A DNA stretch of 58,384 nucleotides from Sulfurovum sp. (GTDB lineage Bacteria > Campylobacterota > Campylobacteria > Campylobacterales > Sulfurovaceae), in assembly GCA_027068485.1 (NCBI GenBank), contig JAMOSB010000014.1, forward strand, positions 1 to 58,384. Direction: 5' to 3'. The notes under the pieces are model-generated. The model was not told where the DNA came from, searched no databases, and saw nothing but the letters and a program-made list of their open reading frames with translations. The position numbers and the translations under genes are program-made. Positions 1 through 7,314 of the stretch are shown here, piece by piece (positions within the stretch are counted from its first letter, which is position 1; the number at the start of each line of letters is the position of its first letter).

Positions 1-64
1 TTACCCCTGTTAATCTTTTAAATAACTCTGGTTTTAATTGTTTTAGCTTTTCATAATTCTTCAT
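1..64 (-). CDS. Transposase, N-terminal fragment (runs off window)
   Basis: The minus strand opens with an ATG at 64-62 and reads MKNYEKLKQLKPELFKRLTG before the window ends. This short lysine- and leucine-rich start resembles the N-terminus of IS5-family DDE transposases, in which a helical segment ending in a K/R-L-T/C-G-V pattern precedes the catalytic core. The catalytic core is outside the window. Its position just inside the IS terminal repeat supports the call. Probably the same gene as the C-terminal piece at 58280-58384, from another copy. Confidence 0.7.
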   Translation of the reverse strand, partial: MKNYEKLKQLKPELFKRLTGV

Positions 65-124
65 TTCTTAACCAATATAATTTTTAAGAGATTTTATCAT
101 TTTTTTGGTTATGCAAGAAGTCTA
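1..124 (-). mobile_element. Left end of an insertion sequence (IS5-like), partial
   Basis: Bases 107-123 hold a 17-base end, AGACTTCTTGCATAACC when read on the minus strand. The identical 17 bases occur in the opposite sense at 58261-58277. On the minus strand this end is followed after a short AT-rich gap by a transposase start codon at 64. The element runs off the window at base 1. The join lies inside a protease/hydrolase gene, whose last 12 codons are IS sequence. The family assignment (IS5-like DDE) rests on the look of the two transposase ends and is an inference. Confidence 0.85.
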
Positions 125-1832
125 TTACCCCTTTTTTATGAGCTTTGATATAGTACTTGTTGGCAAACTCTACCGTACACGCAGGAGCATAGAGTGTCAA
201 TGAGTCGATCAACATGGCTCGTTTTGCCAACTCCTCCATCCAGTACCCAAAGAGAATTGACCCCGCAGAGTGTCCTACAAGATGCACCTCACACCCAAAC
301 TCCTTCTGAAGTCTCTCTAGCGATTGTGCCAAGATGACCATCCCACCTGATTTGGTATCACCATGCTGTGCATATCCAGGAACCGCTCTATCACTCGCAT
401 ACTTAGCATTCTCTTTGATCTCTGACCAGATCCCTTTGACTACAATATGTTTGGAGAAGCTCTCAATCGAACGATCGATCGACTCTTGAAACCTCTGGAG
501 TATCCCGTGTGCTTTTGTACTAGATGAGGCGATACCCACCGCTGAGAAGATTTTCCCTATCTGATCATGGATTTGATTGGAGATTGACTCCATAACGCCT
601 GTTTTCCATGTGATAAAGAGTGGATAGATCCCATTGGCTTTGAAGTAGGGAGCCATAATCCTAATGCGATTAATCGAATCTTTCTCATTGTTGAGTCCCC
701 CATGTGCATAGATAACCACTTTTCGATTCTTTTTACTCTCTGCCATCCACGCTTTGAGGTAGCGATAGGAGATGATTTGAACAGACTCTTCTGGGGTTGA
801 AGCAGAGACAATCGTCCGTTTTGGTCTTCCATCATTACCAATCACCACACTATGCTGATAGGCCTGCTCTTCACTCCAGGGCTTGAGACGCTCTTGTGTA
901 TAGGAGTAGCCCAAGGCTCGACTGATTGTGAGATTTTCTGATTTTGAATAGTCCGCACCCACAGTCTGAAGGGCTTGATTGGAGAAGGTAATCGGAACGC
1001 GTTCTACCGCAAGTGGTGCCCCTCTTACCGCAACCCACGCATCGGTACTATTCTCTACCCAATCACGATAAGTGATGACAGCAAATCCATGAAAGCCCCA
1101 CTCTCCTCCCCATGAGTTCTGTACGATAAACCCCTCTTTGTTGTACCCTACGATAGCAAAGGCATGTCCTCCCATCTTACGCTTGGTCTGTTTGATAGTA
1201 GGCAATATATCAGAAGAAATGATCTTCTGCCACCCCGTATGCACTGTAGCGGAGCAGTAGATAGCCCCCACTTCCATAATCGCTGCTTGCATATCTACCA
1301 CAGAATCTTTATTGATTCGATAGTAGACCCCCAAAGGGTTCTCCACCGCCTCCTTAGCCCAATCCTTAGCAGGATACTCCTCTGTTTTATGCTTGTGGTT
1401 AGGCCACGATTTTTGGCTACAAACCCCATGTTTATGCCATCCTTTCATTGCCCCTCTACAGCTCGACCCCTCATAATCCTCTCCTTTCCACTCATCATAG
1501 ATTCGTGCCATATTGTAGAGCATCTTAGGGCTGACTTTTCGCGTTTGGATCTCCTCTTTTTTCAACGCATCACCCTCTTGACTCACGGCATCCCACCACA
1601 CTAAGAAGTTGATTACCCCTGCTAGTCCAAAGCCTGTACAGGCTCCCTCTTCACCTTGATTGAGTACCATACCCATCTGATTATAGAGAGGGAAGTACTT
1701 TGCTATATCCGCCTCTCTTGGCCATGAAGCAGGAAGTGAGATTAATGGAGGACGATACTCCCTATCTCTTAAATCCAATCTATCTCGTCGTGCATCTAAA
1801 ACCACTTTACTATATTGACTCTTTGCCATCAT
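84..1832 (-). CDS. Papain-like (C1) protease fused to alpha/beta hydrolase, 3' end cut by IS
   Basis: The first ~270 residues form a papain-fold cysteine protease: NQGEEGACTGFG holds Cys65, GGHAFAIVGY holds His223, and NSWGGEWG holds Asn239, the usual Cys-His-Asn order. Residues ~365-560 look like a lipase-type alpha/beta hydrolase, with YAHGGLNNE as the oxyanion strand and the nucleophile elbow GHSAG (Ser522). The hydrolase Asp and His expected further on are not seen. Residues 571-582 are encoded by the IS end, so the native C-terminus is lost and the hydrolase is probably dead. No signal peptide is present, so it would be cytoplasmic. The start touches the stop of the upstream caspase gene, so the two are almost certainly co-translated. 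Targets are unknown. Confidence 0.8.
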   Translation of the reverse strand: MMAKSQYSKVVLDARRDRLDLRDREYRPPLISLPASWPREADIAKYFPLYNQMGMVLNQGEEGACTGFGLAGVINFLVWWDAVSQEGDALKKEEIQTRKVSPKMLYNMARIYDEWKGEDYEGSSCRGAMKGWHKHGVCSQKSWPNHKHKTEEYPAKDWAKEAVENPLGVYYRINKDSVVDMQAAIMEVGAIYCSATVHTGWQKIISSDILPTIKQTKRKMGGHAFAIVGYNKEGFIVQNSWGGEWGFHGFAVITYRDWVENSTDAWVAVRGAPLAVERVPITFSNQALQTVGADYSKSENLTISRALGYSYTQERLKPWSEEQAYQHSVVIGNDGRPKRTIVSASTPEESVQIISYRYLKAWMAESKKNRKVVIYAHGGLNNEKDSINRIRIMAPYFKANGIYPLFITWKTGVMESISNQIHDQIGKIFSAVGIASSSTKAHGILQRFQESIDRSIESFSKHIVVKGIWSEIKENAKYASDRAVPGYAQHGDTKSGGMVILAQSLERLQKEFGCEVHLVGHSAGSILFGYWMEELAKRAMLIDSLTLYAPACTVEFANKYYIKAHKKGVIDFLHNQKNDKIS

Positions 1833-2648
1833 CTACTCCTCAAAGACTTTCCATCTATTTTTTTGATACCGTGACGCAACAATTTGTGGGGTTTGTGAAT
1901 AGTTCACATGGGGGAGAAATTTGCGTATCTCCCGATACCAGTCACTATAGGTTGCCTCTTGGGATAAGCGTGTGAGTGCTTGGAGTGCCATATAGGTAAA
2001 GGCACCATTGGCACGACCATTAAACCACGCATCATAGCTATACTCATTATCTCTACACCCCGAGAGCAATACCGATGCCGCACGGATCTTCCCGCGTGCA
2101 GATTGGTTCTCGACCCGTTTTGCTCGACTCAAGAGGGCTCGATTGTTGTGTAGATAACTCTCAGGGGGGAGAAACTTAATCGCAGGAAACTTCCACGAAT
2201 CCCCCTCAACTCCTGGAACAAAGTGACTCACACGACTCACCGACCCAGAGTGACACGAATCACTAATAAAGATAATACGAGCCCCCCACCTCTTATGACT
2301 AAAGATATCATGGAGTTCATCATCTATGAGAACTTCACCCGTGGCAATATCATAAGGACAGAGGGCTTCATCTCTCCCATCTGCCTCATCATGATCCTCA
2401 TCAGGTACCCATGTCCCATGACCTGAGTAGGTAATCACTGCAATATCATTTCGCTTGGTATCTGCGACGATCTTCGTAAGTGCCTCCACCATCGCACCCT
2501 TGGTCGCCTCTCCATCGAGTAGAGAAGTCGTCAAGAACTCTCGCTTGGCTAGTGCCTCTTGCCAGTCATTGGCATCATTGATACACCCCTCTAGGTCACT
2601 TCCCATCTCAGGATAGTGATTGATCCCAATATGTAGTGAACGCTTCAT
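1833..2648 (-). CDS. Caspase-like cysteine protease (peptidase C14, metacaspase type)
   Basis: The 271-residue protein is a caspase-fold peptidase with almost nothing outside the catalytic domain. The N-terminus reads LHIGINHYPEMGSDLEGCIN, the usual first strand and D-L-x-G-C-x-N-D-A motif. His77 lies in ITYSGHGTW and Cys132 in ISDSCHSGS, the catalytic dyad. The stretch DGRDEALCPYD is typical of metacaspases, which cut after Arg/Lys. No signal peptide or membrane segment is seen. It is followed without a gap by the papain/hydrolase gene, so the two form an operon behind a promoter at ~2675. Bacterial caspases often act as effectors or processing proteases in conflict or cell-death modules; its role here is inferred only. 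Confidence 0.88.
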   Translation of the reverse strand: MKRSLHIGINHYPEMGSDLEGCINDANDWQEALAKREFLTTSLLDGEATKGAMVEALTKIVADTKRNDIAVITYSGHGTWVPDEDHDEADGRDEALCPYDIATGEVLIDDELHDIFSHKRWGARIIFISDSCHSGSVSRVSHFVPGVEGDSWKFPAIKFLPPESYLHNNRALLSRAKRVENQSARGKIRAASVLLSGCRDNEYSYDAWFNGRANGAFTYMALQALTRLSQEATYSDWYREIRKFLPHVNYSQTPQIVASRYQKNRWKVFEE

Positions 2649-2670
2649 CTTATCTCCTTTTTTACCCTAC

Positions 2671-2676
2671 AGTATA
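2671..2676 (-). promoter_or_regulatory. -10 box for the caspase-papain operon
   Basis: The minus strand reads GTTATACTG here, giving a TATACT -10 box about 25 bases ahead of the caspase ATG. An AAAGGAGAT ribosome-binding site sits between box and start. No clear -35 box is seen, as is common in Campylobacterota. Confidence 0.5.
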
Positions 2677-2708
2677 ACAGAGGAGAATTTTATAGATGTT
2701 GCATTGTC

Positions 2709-3758
2709 TCAAAAATGGAGGGTTACCCCTGTATGGTTTTTGGTAGGATAGACAACATGGTAGTGGTACTGTGCAGGTAGCCCTCTCTCACCCCATACGG
2801 CAGTATAGTGAGAGTGGTAGTTGAAGTAGAGTGTAGGAGAGTCCCCTCCATACTTGAGAATCCGTGCAATCGCGACCACATCAGGGTGATGGTGTCTTGC
2901 ACCATTGGTTGAGATGAGATAGCGATGACACCGTAGGCGTTGAAGAAGTGCTTGGGAGAGGTTGCCATCACTCCCATGATGTGGTACCTTAAAGAGATCC
3001 AAAGAGAGCGACTCACACGCAGGGAGATACTGCTCAATCGTCTCTAGTAGTGTTGTGGCATAAGCATCTCCACTAAAGAGCATCTGCTTCCCCTCATAGC
3101 GTAGTAAAAAGGCGATACTACTCGCATTGGTTAGAGAGGTATCAGACTCAAAGGGTGTCTTGGCAAGGGTATCAATATCTCCTAGCGTCTCTCCTCTTCG
3201 ACCTATAGGATGGGGAGTCTCTGAGGAGTCTCTGGATTTCAAAGTGGCTCGTTTCATCTCTTTGAGCCAGTGTGGTTGTAGAGAGGTGAGTGCCTCTTGG
3301 GTAGGAGAGAGAAGAATCAGCTCTACCCCTCCACGAAGGGCTATAGGCACTCCTACTGCCTCCTCCTTGACGACCACCGCCTCTCCATCAAAAGCTCCAT
3401 TCCATGCACTAGCGGTGTGTGTGAGATAGTCCGAGAGCCGTTCACCCTGCATCACCCCTTTGGTACGCCCCCCTCCTAGATGTCTCAGTCCATTGAACCA
3501 GATATCAGCAAAAGTAACCCCTAGCCCCTCATCCTCAAGCAGTCTCAAGACCCCACCAATATGATCCGCATCGATATGCGTAATCACCAAAAGCTCAAAG
3601 TGGCGTGCATCCAAGGGGAGGCGTTCGATACGCTTTTTGAGTTGTTTGTAGGTTGCACGCGTCCCCCCATCGATAAGGATACGATAGCATTCCTCTTCAC
3701 CATACTCAATCCAGAGACAATCCCCCTCCCCTGCACCTATCGACTCGACACAAATCAT
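2709..3758 (-). CDS. Metallo-beta-lactamase-fold hydrolase, ComEC/Rec2 C-domain type
   Basis: A 349-residue MBL-fold enzyme. Metal ligands are visible in THIDADHIGG (HxDxDH, residues ~61-66), in FSGDA and in the PHHGSDGNLS loop that marks the stand-alone relatives of the ComEC/Rec2 C-terminal nuclease domain. The start reads ESIGAGEGDCLWIEY, also typical of this group. There is no signal peptide and no membrane part, so it is not a DNA-uptake channel. It is the last gene of a three-gene operon, 3 bases after a small membrane protein. ComEC-type MBL proteins are mostly predicted nucleases or phosphodiesterases, and they recur next to caspases and other proteases in bacterial defence loci. Substrate unknown. 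Confidence 0.82.
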   Translation of the reverse strand: MICVESIGAGEGDCLWIEYGEEECYRILIDGGTRATYKQLKKRIERLPLDARHFELLVITHIDADHIGGVLRLLEDEGLGVTFADIWFNGLRHLGGGRTKGVMQGERLSDYLTHTASAWNGAFDGEAVVVKEEAVGVPIALRGGVELILLSPTQEALTSLQPHWLKEMKRATLKSRDSSETPHPIGRRGETLGDIDTLAKTPFESDTSLTNASSIAFLLRYEGKQMLFSGDAYATTLLETIEQYLPACESLSLDLFKVPHHGSDGNLSQALLQRLRCHRYLISTNGARHHHPDVVAIARILKYGGDSPTLYFNYHSHYTAVWGERGLPAQYHYHVVYPTKNHTGVTLHF

Positions 3759-3761
3759 CCC

Positions 3762-4226
3762 CTACCCCTCTACCACTTTACTCTTATCTGACGCACCAAA
3801 GAGATACCCAGCAATCGCACCAAGTATACCCATCGGAGCGGTGAGTTGTCCTGTATCCCCTACCATCAGTACAAGAAGGATAGTACCAAATATCACCGAA
3901 GCCATCCCCACCATCGTTACAATATCTTTGGATTGGTGTTTTTTATCCCACATAAAGACCATGATAATAACCAAGGAGAATGCATAGAGCATCGCTGTAA
4001 TTTCTACATAGCGTACATTGGCTTCGACCTGCATCCGCACAACCTCTTGATTGGATTCTACGACTGGCTGTACCTTGGAGGAGGCTTCTGAGGTGGTAGC
4101 CCCCCCATAGGTGTAATTTTGTGCCAACGCGGTAATCTCTGGGTCACTCTCCTCTCCATAGAGCAGACTCCCACCGACAAAAAGTAGTGCGATGAGTAAC
4201 AACATCTTATAAAAAATGACACGCAT
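3762..4226 (-). CDS. Small membrane protein with signal peptide and three C-terminal TM segments
   Basis: Not recognised. The ATG at 4226 overlaps the stop of the upstream gene by one base (TGATG), which fixes the start better than the GTG one codon earlier. The protein of ~154 residues starts with a hydrophobic signal (KMLLLIALLFVGGSLLYG). A polar stretch of about 50 residues follows, then three membrane segments near residues 75-95, 105-125 and 130-148. The last runs GILGAIAGYLFGASDKSK. It looks like a small inner-membrane protein with a short periplasmic head. It stands between another small membrane-anchored protein and the MBL-fold enzyme and is co-translated with both. Confidence 0.7.
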   Translation of the reverse strand: MRVIFYKMLLLIALLFVGGSLLYGEESDPEITALAQNYTYGGATTSEASSKVQPVVESNQEVVRMQVEANVRYVEITAMLYAFSLVIIMVFMWDKKHQSKDIVTMVGMASVIFGTILLVLMVGDTGQLTAPMGILGAIAGYLFGASDKSKVVEG

Positions 4227-4546
4227 CACTGCCCCTTTTGTAGTTGTTCTAAAATTGTGATTAGCTTTTGATAATACCCCGCTTCCTCAAAGTTTTTATT
4301 ATCCACTGCACGATTCATCTTGCCTTGAAAGTAGGTTTTTAACTTCGCTCGCTTCTGAGGAGAGAGTTTCATCATATCTGCTCTAAACTTCATCTCCACA
4401 TCAGGCTTAGCCGTAGTCGTTTGATAGACTACCGTTGGCTGTTTGGGGATATAGTACTTATCGAGTGGTGCAGAGAGTAGAAGCGTCCCACACACCATAC
4501 CTACCCCTACCAATCGACCATAGTTTACCTTAACTATCATATCCAT
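4226..4546 (-). CDS. Small membrane-anchored protein, unknown function
   Basis: Not recognised. The 106-residue product has one hydrophobic segment (residues ~11-26, GVGMVCGTLLLSAP) that could be a signal anchor. A charged helical part rich in K, R, M and Q follows (residues ~50-106). It is the first gene of the operon that ends with the MBL-fold hydrolase. Its stop overlaps the next start by one base. A TATAAT box lies 25 bases upstream of its ATG. Confidence 0.65.
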   Translation of the reverse strand: MDMIVKVNYGRLVGVGMVCGTLLLSAPLDKYYIPKQPTVVYQTTTAKPDVEMKFRADMMKLSPQKRAKLKTYFQGKMNRAVDNKNFEEAGYYQKLITILEQLQKGQ

Positions 4547-4570
4547 CCTCCTCTACTCTGAACTATCTTC

Positions 4571-4576
4571 ATTATA
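4571..4576 (-). promoter_or_regulatory. -10 box for the small membrane protein/MBL operon
   Basis: The minus strand reads GTGTATAATGAAG, a perfect TATAAT 25 bases before the first ATG of the operon at 4546. It separates this operon from the two giant genes upstream. Confidence 0.6.
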
Positions 4577-4608
4577 CACCATCTAAATTTTATTCGTGTT
4601 GCATCTCC

Positions 4609-7311
4609 TTACGGGCATCCACTCTTGGACTTGGCATGCATAAAGTAGAGGGCAATACCATCGCCAAATCCATTGGCAAACCCTCCGAGGGTCTCAGAGA
4701 CACCTGTCATACCACTCTGGTTTCCACGAGCTAGAGCCGTTGCCCAGCTGACGGCTTTGGAGGCACCCCCTTGTCCTGCACACCCTAGCAGAGTGCCTGC
4801 TCCACCCCCTGCATTGGCGATGGTCGTTGAGGAGAGAGCCCCTGAGGCGAACTGCATCGTCGAGACGGCACAGGCGATGGTGTTGGCTAGGCGTTGAGCA
4901 GACTTGAGGACACCACAAGTATCGGGGAGTCGTAGAGAGTAAGTCAGCACCGTAAAGATACTCGTCTCCACCCCCTTAAAGAGTCCAAAGCCATAACTCG
5001 CGATATCCATCACCGATTGGAGTATCTCCTCTTCACTCATCGCCCCGTAGCGACCATCGGCTCTCACGAGTACCGTATGGTAGGTATCGGGATCGATCTC
5101 AAACCAAAGACGCGGTGGGGTATCCCCTAAAGGGTAGAGCCATACCCTATCACTCTGCTGATAGCGGGTGATTAGGGGTGAGGGGAGATGGTGCGACCGC
5201 ATCCACGCAAGGATAGGAGACTTCTGCGTAAGAGGCAGAAGCGTAAAGGTCGCAATGTGTGACTGCCAATACCCCTCAAGGCTAGGAGCATTGGGGATCA
5301 CCTGTGTCTCCGCCTCCGCTCCAAGTATCCCTCCCATCAGCTGAAAGGCTCTACACCGCTTGGTGCTACCATAGCTATCTCCCCATACACGCCGTAGGTC
5401 GATAGAGCTAGTAAGTCTACCATCAGGGTGTCGCTCCACCATCGCAAGGATCGCCCGAGGAGTCTTGTGACGCGTTGCAACAACCCCTAGGCTCTGGGCT
5501 AGATGCCTCTCATAGGCATGCTGTAGGGTGACAAACTTATAGAGCTTGGCACGGTTGATCCACTGAAGCTTCGAGAGGGGGGTGATAGTGGGGTGGCTCT
5601 GCCCCGCAAAGCGATCTACCCGCTTCTGCTCCATGCGTGCAAGCGTCGCTTTGGGGATATCAGGCGTACCCAAGGCAATACTCAAGAAGAGATCACTCAA
5701 GGACTCCCCCTTCTCAAAGTGGTGGGTGTAGGTATCGAGCGTGCCATCGGGCATCTCAATGGTGATCGCCAACTCCTCAGGGGCGATGTGGCGCTCAGGG
5801 AGGGCGTGGGTCTGGTCTTGGTGGGTGCCGTTGTGGTCGGTGTAGTATGCGGTTGTCTTTGGGAAGTAGACATCGATAGGGGTATCAGAGACCTCCGCTA
5901 GATCCCACCGCTTTTTGAGTATCACCGCAGACTTCACACGATGCCTACTCCCCCCCATCGCACCTCCAAACATCCCAAAACTCTGTGTCGTACTCCCATC
6001 ACTCTGGGGGCGGTAGCGTAGTGTCACGGTGAGGGTTGTGTAGCACTTGGCACGCGATGAGCGGTAGTGCTTCTGTGTAATCCACTCCGCCACCGCCTCA
6101 CTAGGCTCCAAAAAGGGCAAGACAAGCGAGTGAAGACTCCCCGCCTCCTCCCACTCGATAAACGGAATGGTATCTCTAAGAGGTACCTCCCCTGCTCTAG
6201 CCGACAAGACCTCACGCCCCTGAGGGGTGAGGTGGTAACTCCCAAACCGTACCCTCTGCCCTTGGAGGTGGTCGTAGAGTGCATAGAACATCGCATTCTC
6301 TGTCGCCCACCCTTGGGTGAAGAGTCCCGCAGGGGAGTAGAGTGACGCAGTCGCCTTATAGTAAGCGGGTACCCACTGTAGCGTTTTGAGTGCGGTGATG
6401 AGTGCGGGGGTATCACCCAATCGCTTCATAGACTCACGCCCCTCACTACTCGCATCGAGTGGGGGTATCGTGACCTGCTTGGGGGGTGGTGGGGTGCTGG
6501 TCTTCGGGGGATGTGCCTGAGCATACGCCTTACGCAACACGGTGACTGCACGGCTAATCTGTCGCTCGATAGGATCAGACTTCACTCTGTAGGGGTCGAT
6601 GATCGTTGGGAGGGTGTTGAGTCCCTCAGTCCCCTCTGCCATCTCCCCGATGATGGGCAGATCGATCGTACCATACTTACTATCATAGTAGTGCAAAGAG
6701 AGCTGGGTGATGGACTCCCCTTGCTTCACCCGAAACGCCACTTGCCCCCGCATCTGCCCTGACGGTGCGACGGTGAGTGCGTTGCTTTGAGGAGAGAGGA
6801 GTGGCTGAGGGAGGAGATGAGAGATCTCGGAGAGTGGTTGGAGGGGTCGATGGTTGATAGAGAGGTAGAGGTGGCGTGTGAGATTGGGGATTAGATAGGG
6901 CGGTATCGCCTCTATCGTAGGTATCTCTTTGTTCTGATTGACCCATGTTGCGGGGTGGTCTGATCCCTCAGAGAGGATGACCTTTTGGCGGGGGAGACGA
7001 TTGGTCAAGGCGAGATCAAAGAGCAGATACTCCACCCCGATCCCCGCTACTTCTCTCTGGTAGTCTAGGTGCTTGAGTGCGATACGCACCGCACGATTCT
7101 CCTTGGAGATGGGGTGCCATGGGGGAAGCGTCTGGGAGGTAGTGGTGTCTGTAGGCACACTAGGCGGTGGGGTGGGGGTATCCGCAGGGAGGATAAACCC
7201 ACTCTCCTCCCCCTCAAAGCTATCAAAGCTATCAAAGCTCTCAAACCCCTCCTCGGCAATACTCCCAAGTGTCATCAGAGACACAACGACGACTACAATA
7301 CTCATCCGCAT
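4609..7311 (-). CDS. Large exported protein with N-terminal FDS repeat, unknown function
   Basis: Not recognised. The 900-residue product begins with a hydrophobic signal peptide, then an acidic tract with repeated Phe-Asp-Ser units (GFESFDSFDSFEGEE), then a Pro/Thr-rich linker (residues ~42-63). A second Pro/Thr-rich linker lies near residue 270. The middle is a mixed alpha/beta region with no motif I can name. The C-terminus holds a Gly/Ala/Ser-rich hydrophobic tract (residues ~800-890) with several Cys and ends KSKSGCP. The start is set by AAAGGAG six bases before the ATG. It begins 3 bases after the ~1770-aa VWA protein stops, so the pair is one operon and probably acts together at the cell surface. 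The DNA is markedly GC-rich compared with the ribosomal genes. Confidence 0.75.
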   Translation of the reverse strand: MRMSIVVVVVSLMTLGSIAEEGFESFDSFDSFEGEESGFILPADTPTPPPSVPTDTTTSQTLPPWHPISKENRAVRIALKHLDYQREVAGIGVEYLLFDLALTNRLPRQKVILSEGSDHPATWVNQNKEIPTIEAIPPYLIPNLTRHLYLSINHRPLQPLSEISHLLPQPLLSPQSNALTVAPSGQMRGQVAFRVKQGESITQLSLHYYDSKYGTIDLPIIGEMAEGTEGLNTLPTIIDPYRVKSDPIERQISRAVTVLRKAYAQAHPPKTSTPPPPKQVTIPPLDASSEGRESMKRLGDTPALITALKTLQWVPAYYKATASLYSPAGLFTQGWATENAMFYALYDHLQGQRVRFGSYHLTPQGREVLSARAGEVPLRDTIPFIEWEEAGSLHSLVLPFLEPSEAVAEWITQKHYRSSRAKCYTTLTVTLRYRPQSDGSTTQSFGMFGGAMGGSRHRVKSAVILKKRWDLAEVSDTPIDVYFPKTTAYYTDHNGTHQDQTHALPERHIAPEELAITIEMPDGTLDTYTHHFEKGESLSDLFLSIALGTPDIPKATLARMEQKRVDRFAGQSHPTITPLSKLQWINRAKLYKFVTLQHAYERHLAQSLGVVATRHKTPRAILAMVERHPDGRLTSSIDLRRVWGDSYGSTKRCRAFQLMGGILGAEAETQVIPNAPSLEGYWQSHIATFTLLPLTQKSPILAWMRSHHLPSPLITRYQQSDRVWLYPLGDTPPRLWFEIDPDTYHTVLVRADGRYGAMSEEEILQSVMDIASYGFGLFKGVETSIFTVLTYSLRLPDTCGVLKSAQRLANTIACAVSTMQFASGALSSTTIANAGGGAGTLLGCAGQGGASKAVSWATALARGNQSGMTGVSETLGGFANGFGDGIALYFMHAKSKSGCP
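7213..7239. repeat. Three 9-base tandem repeats inside a coding region
   Basis: The unit TCAAAGCTA is repeated three times (the last copy ends in C), and TCAAA of a fourth copy follows at 7240. On the coding minus strand each unit gives Phe-Asp-Ser or a close variant, just after the signal peptide of the 900-aa protein. Gain or loss of one unit keeps the frame. Confidence 0.8.
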
Positions 7312-7314
7312 AGG

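Noticed and set aside
2709-3758. DNA-uptake protein ComEC
   Set aside because: The MBL part matches but the membrane channel and N-terminal OB domain are missing from the protein, and the two neighbours are too small to be them.
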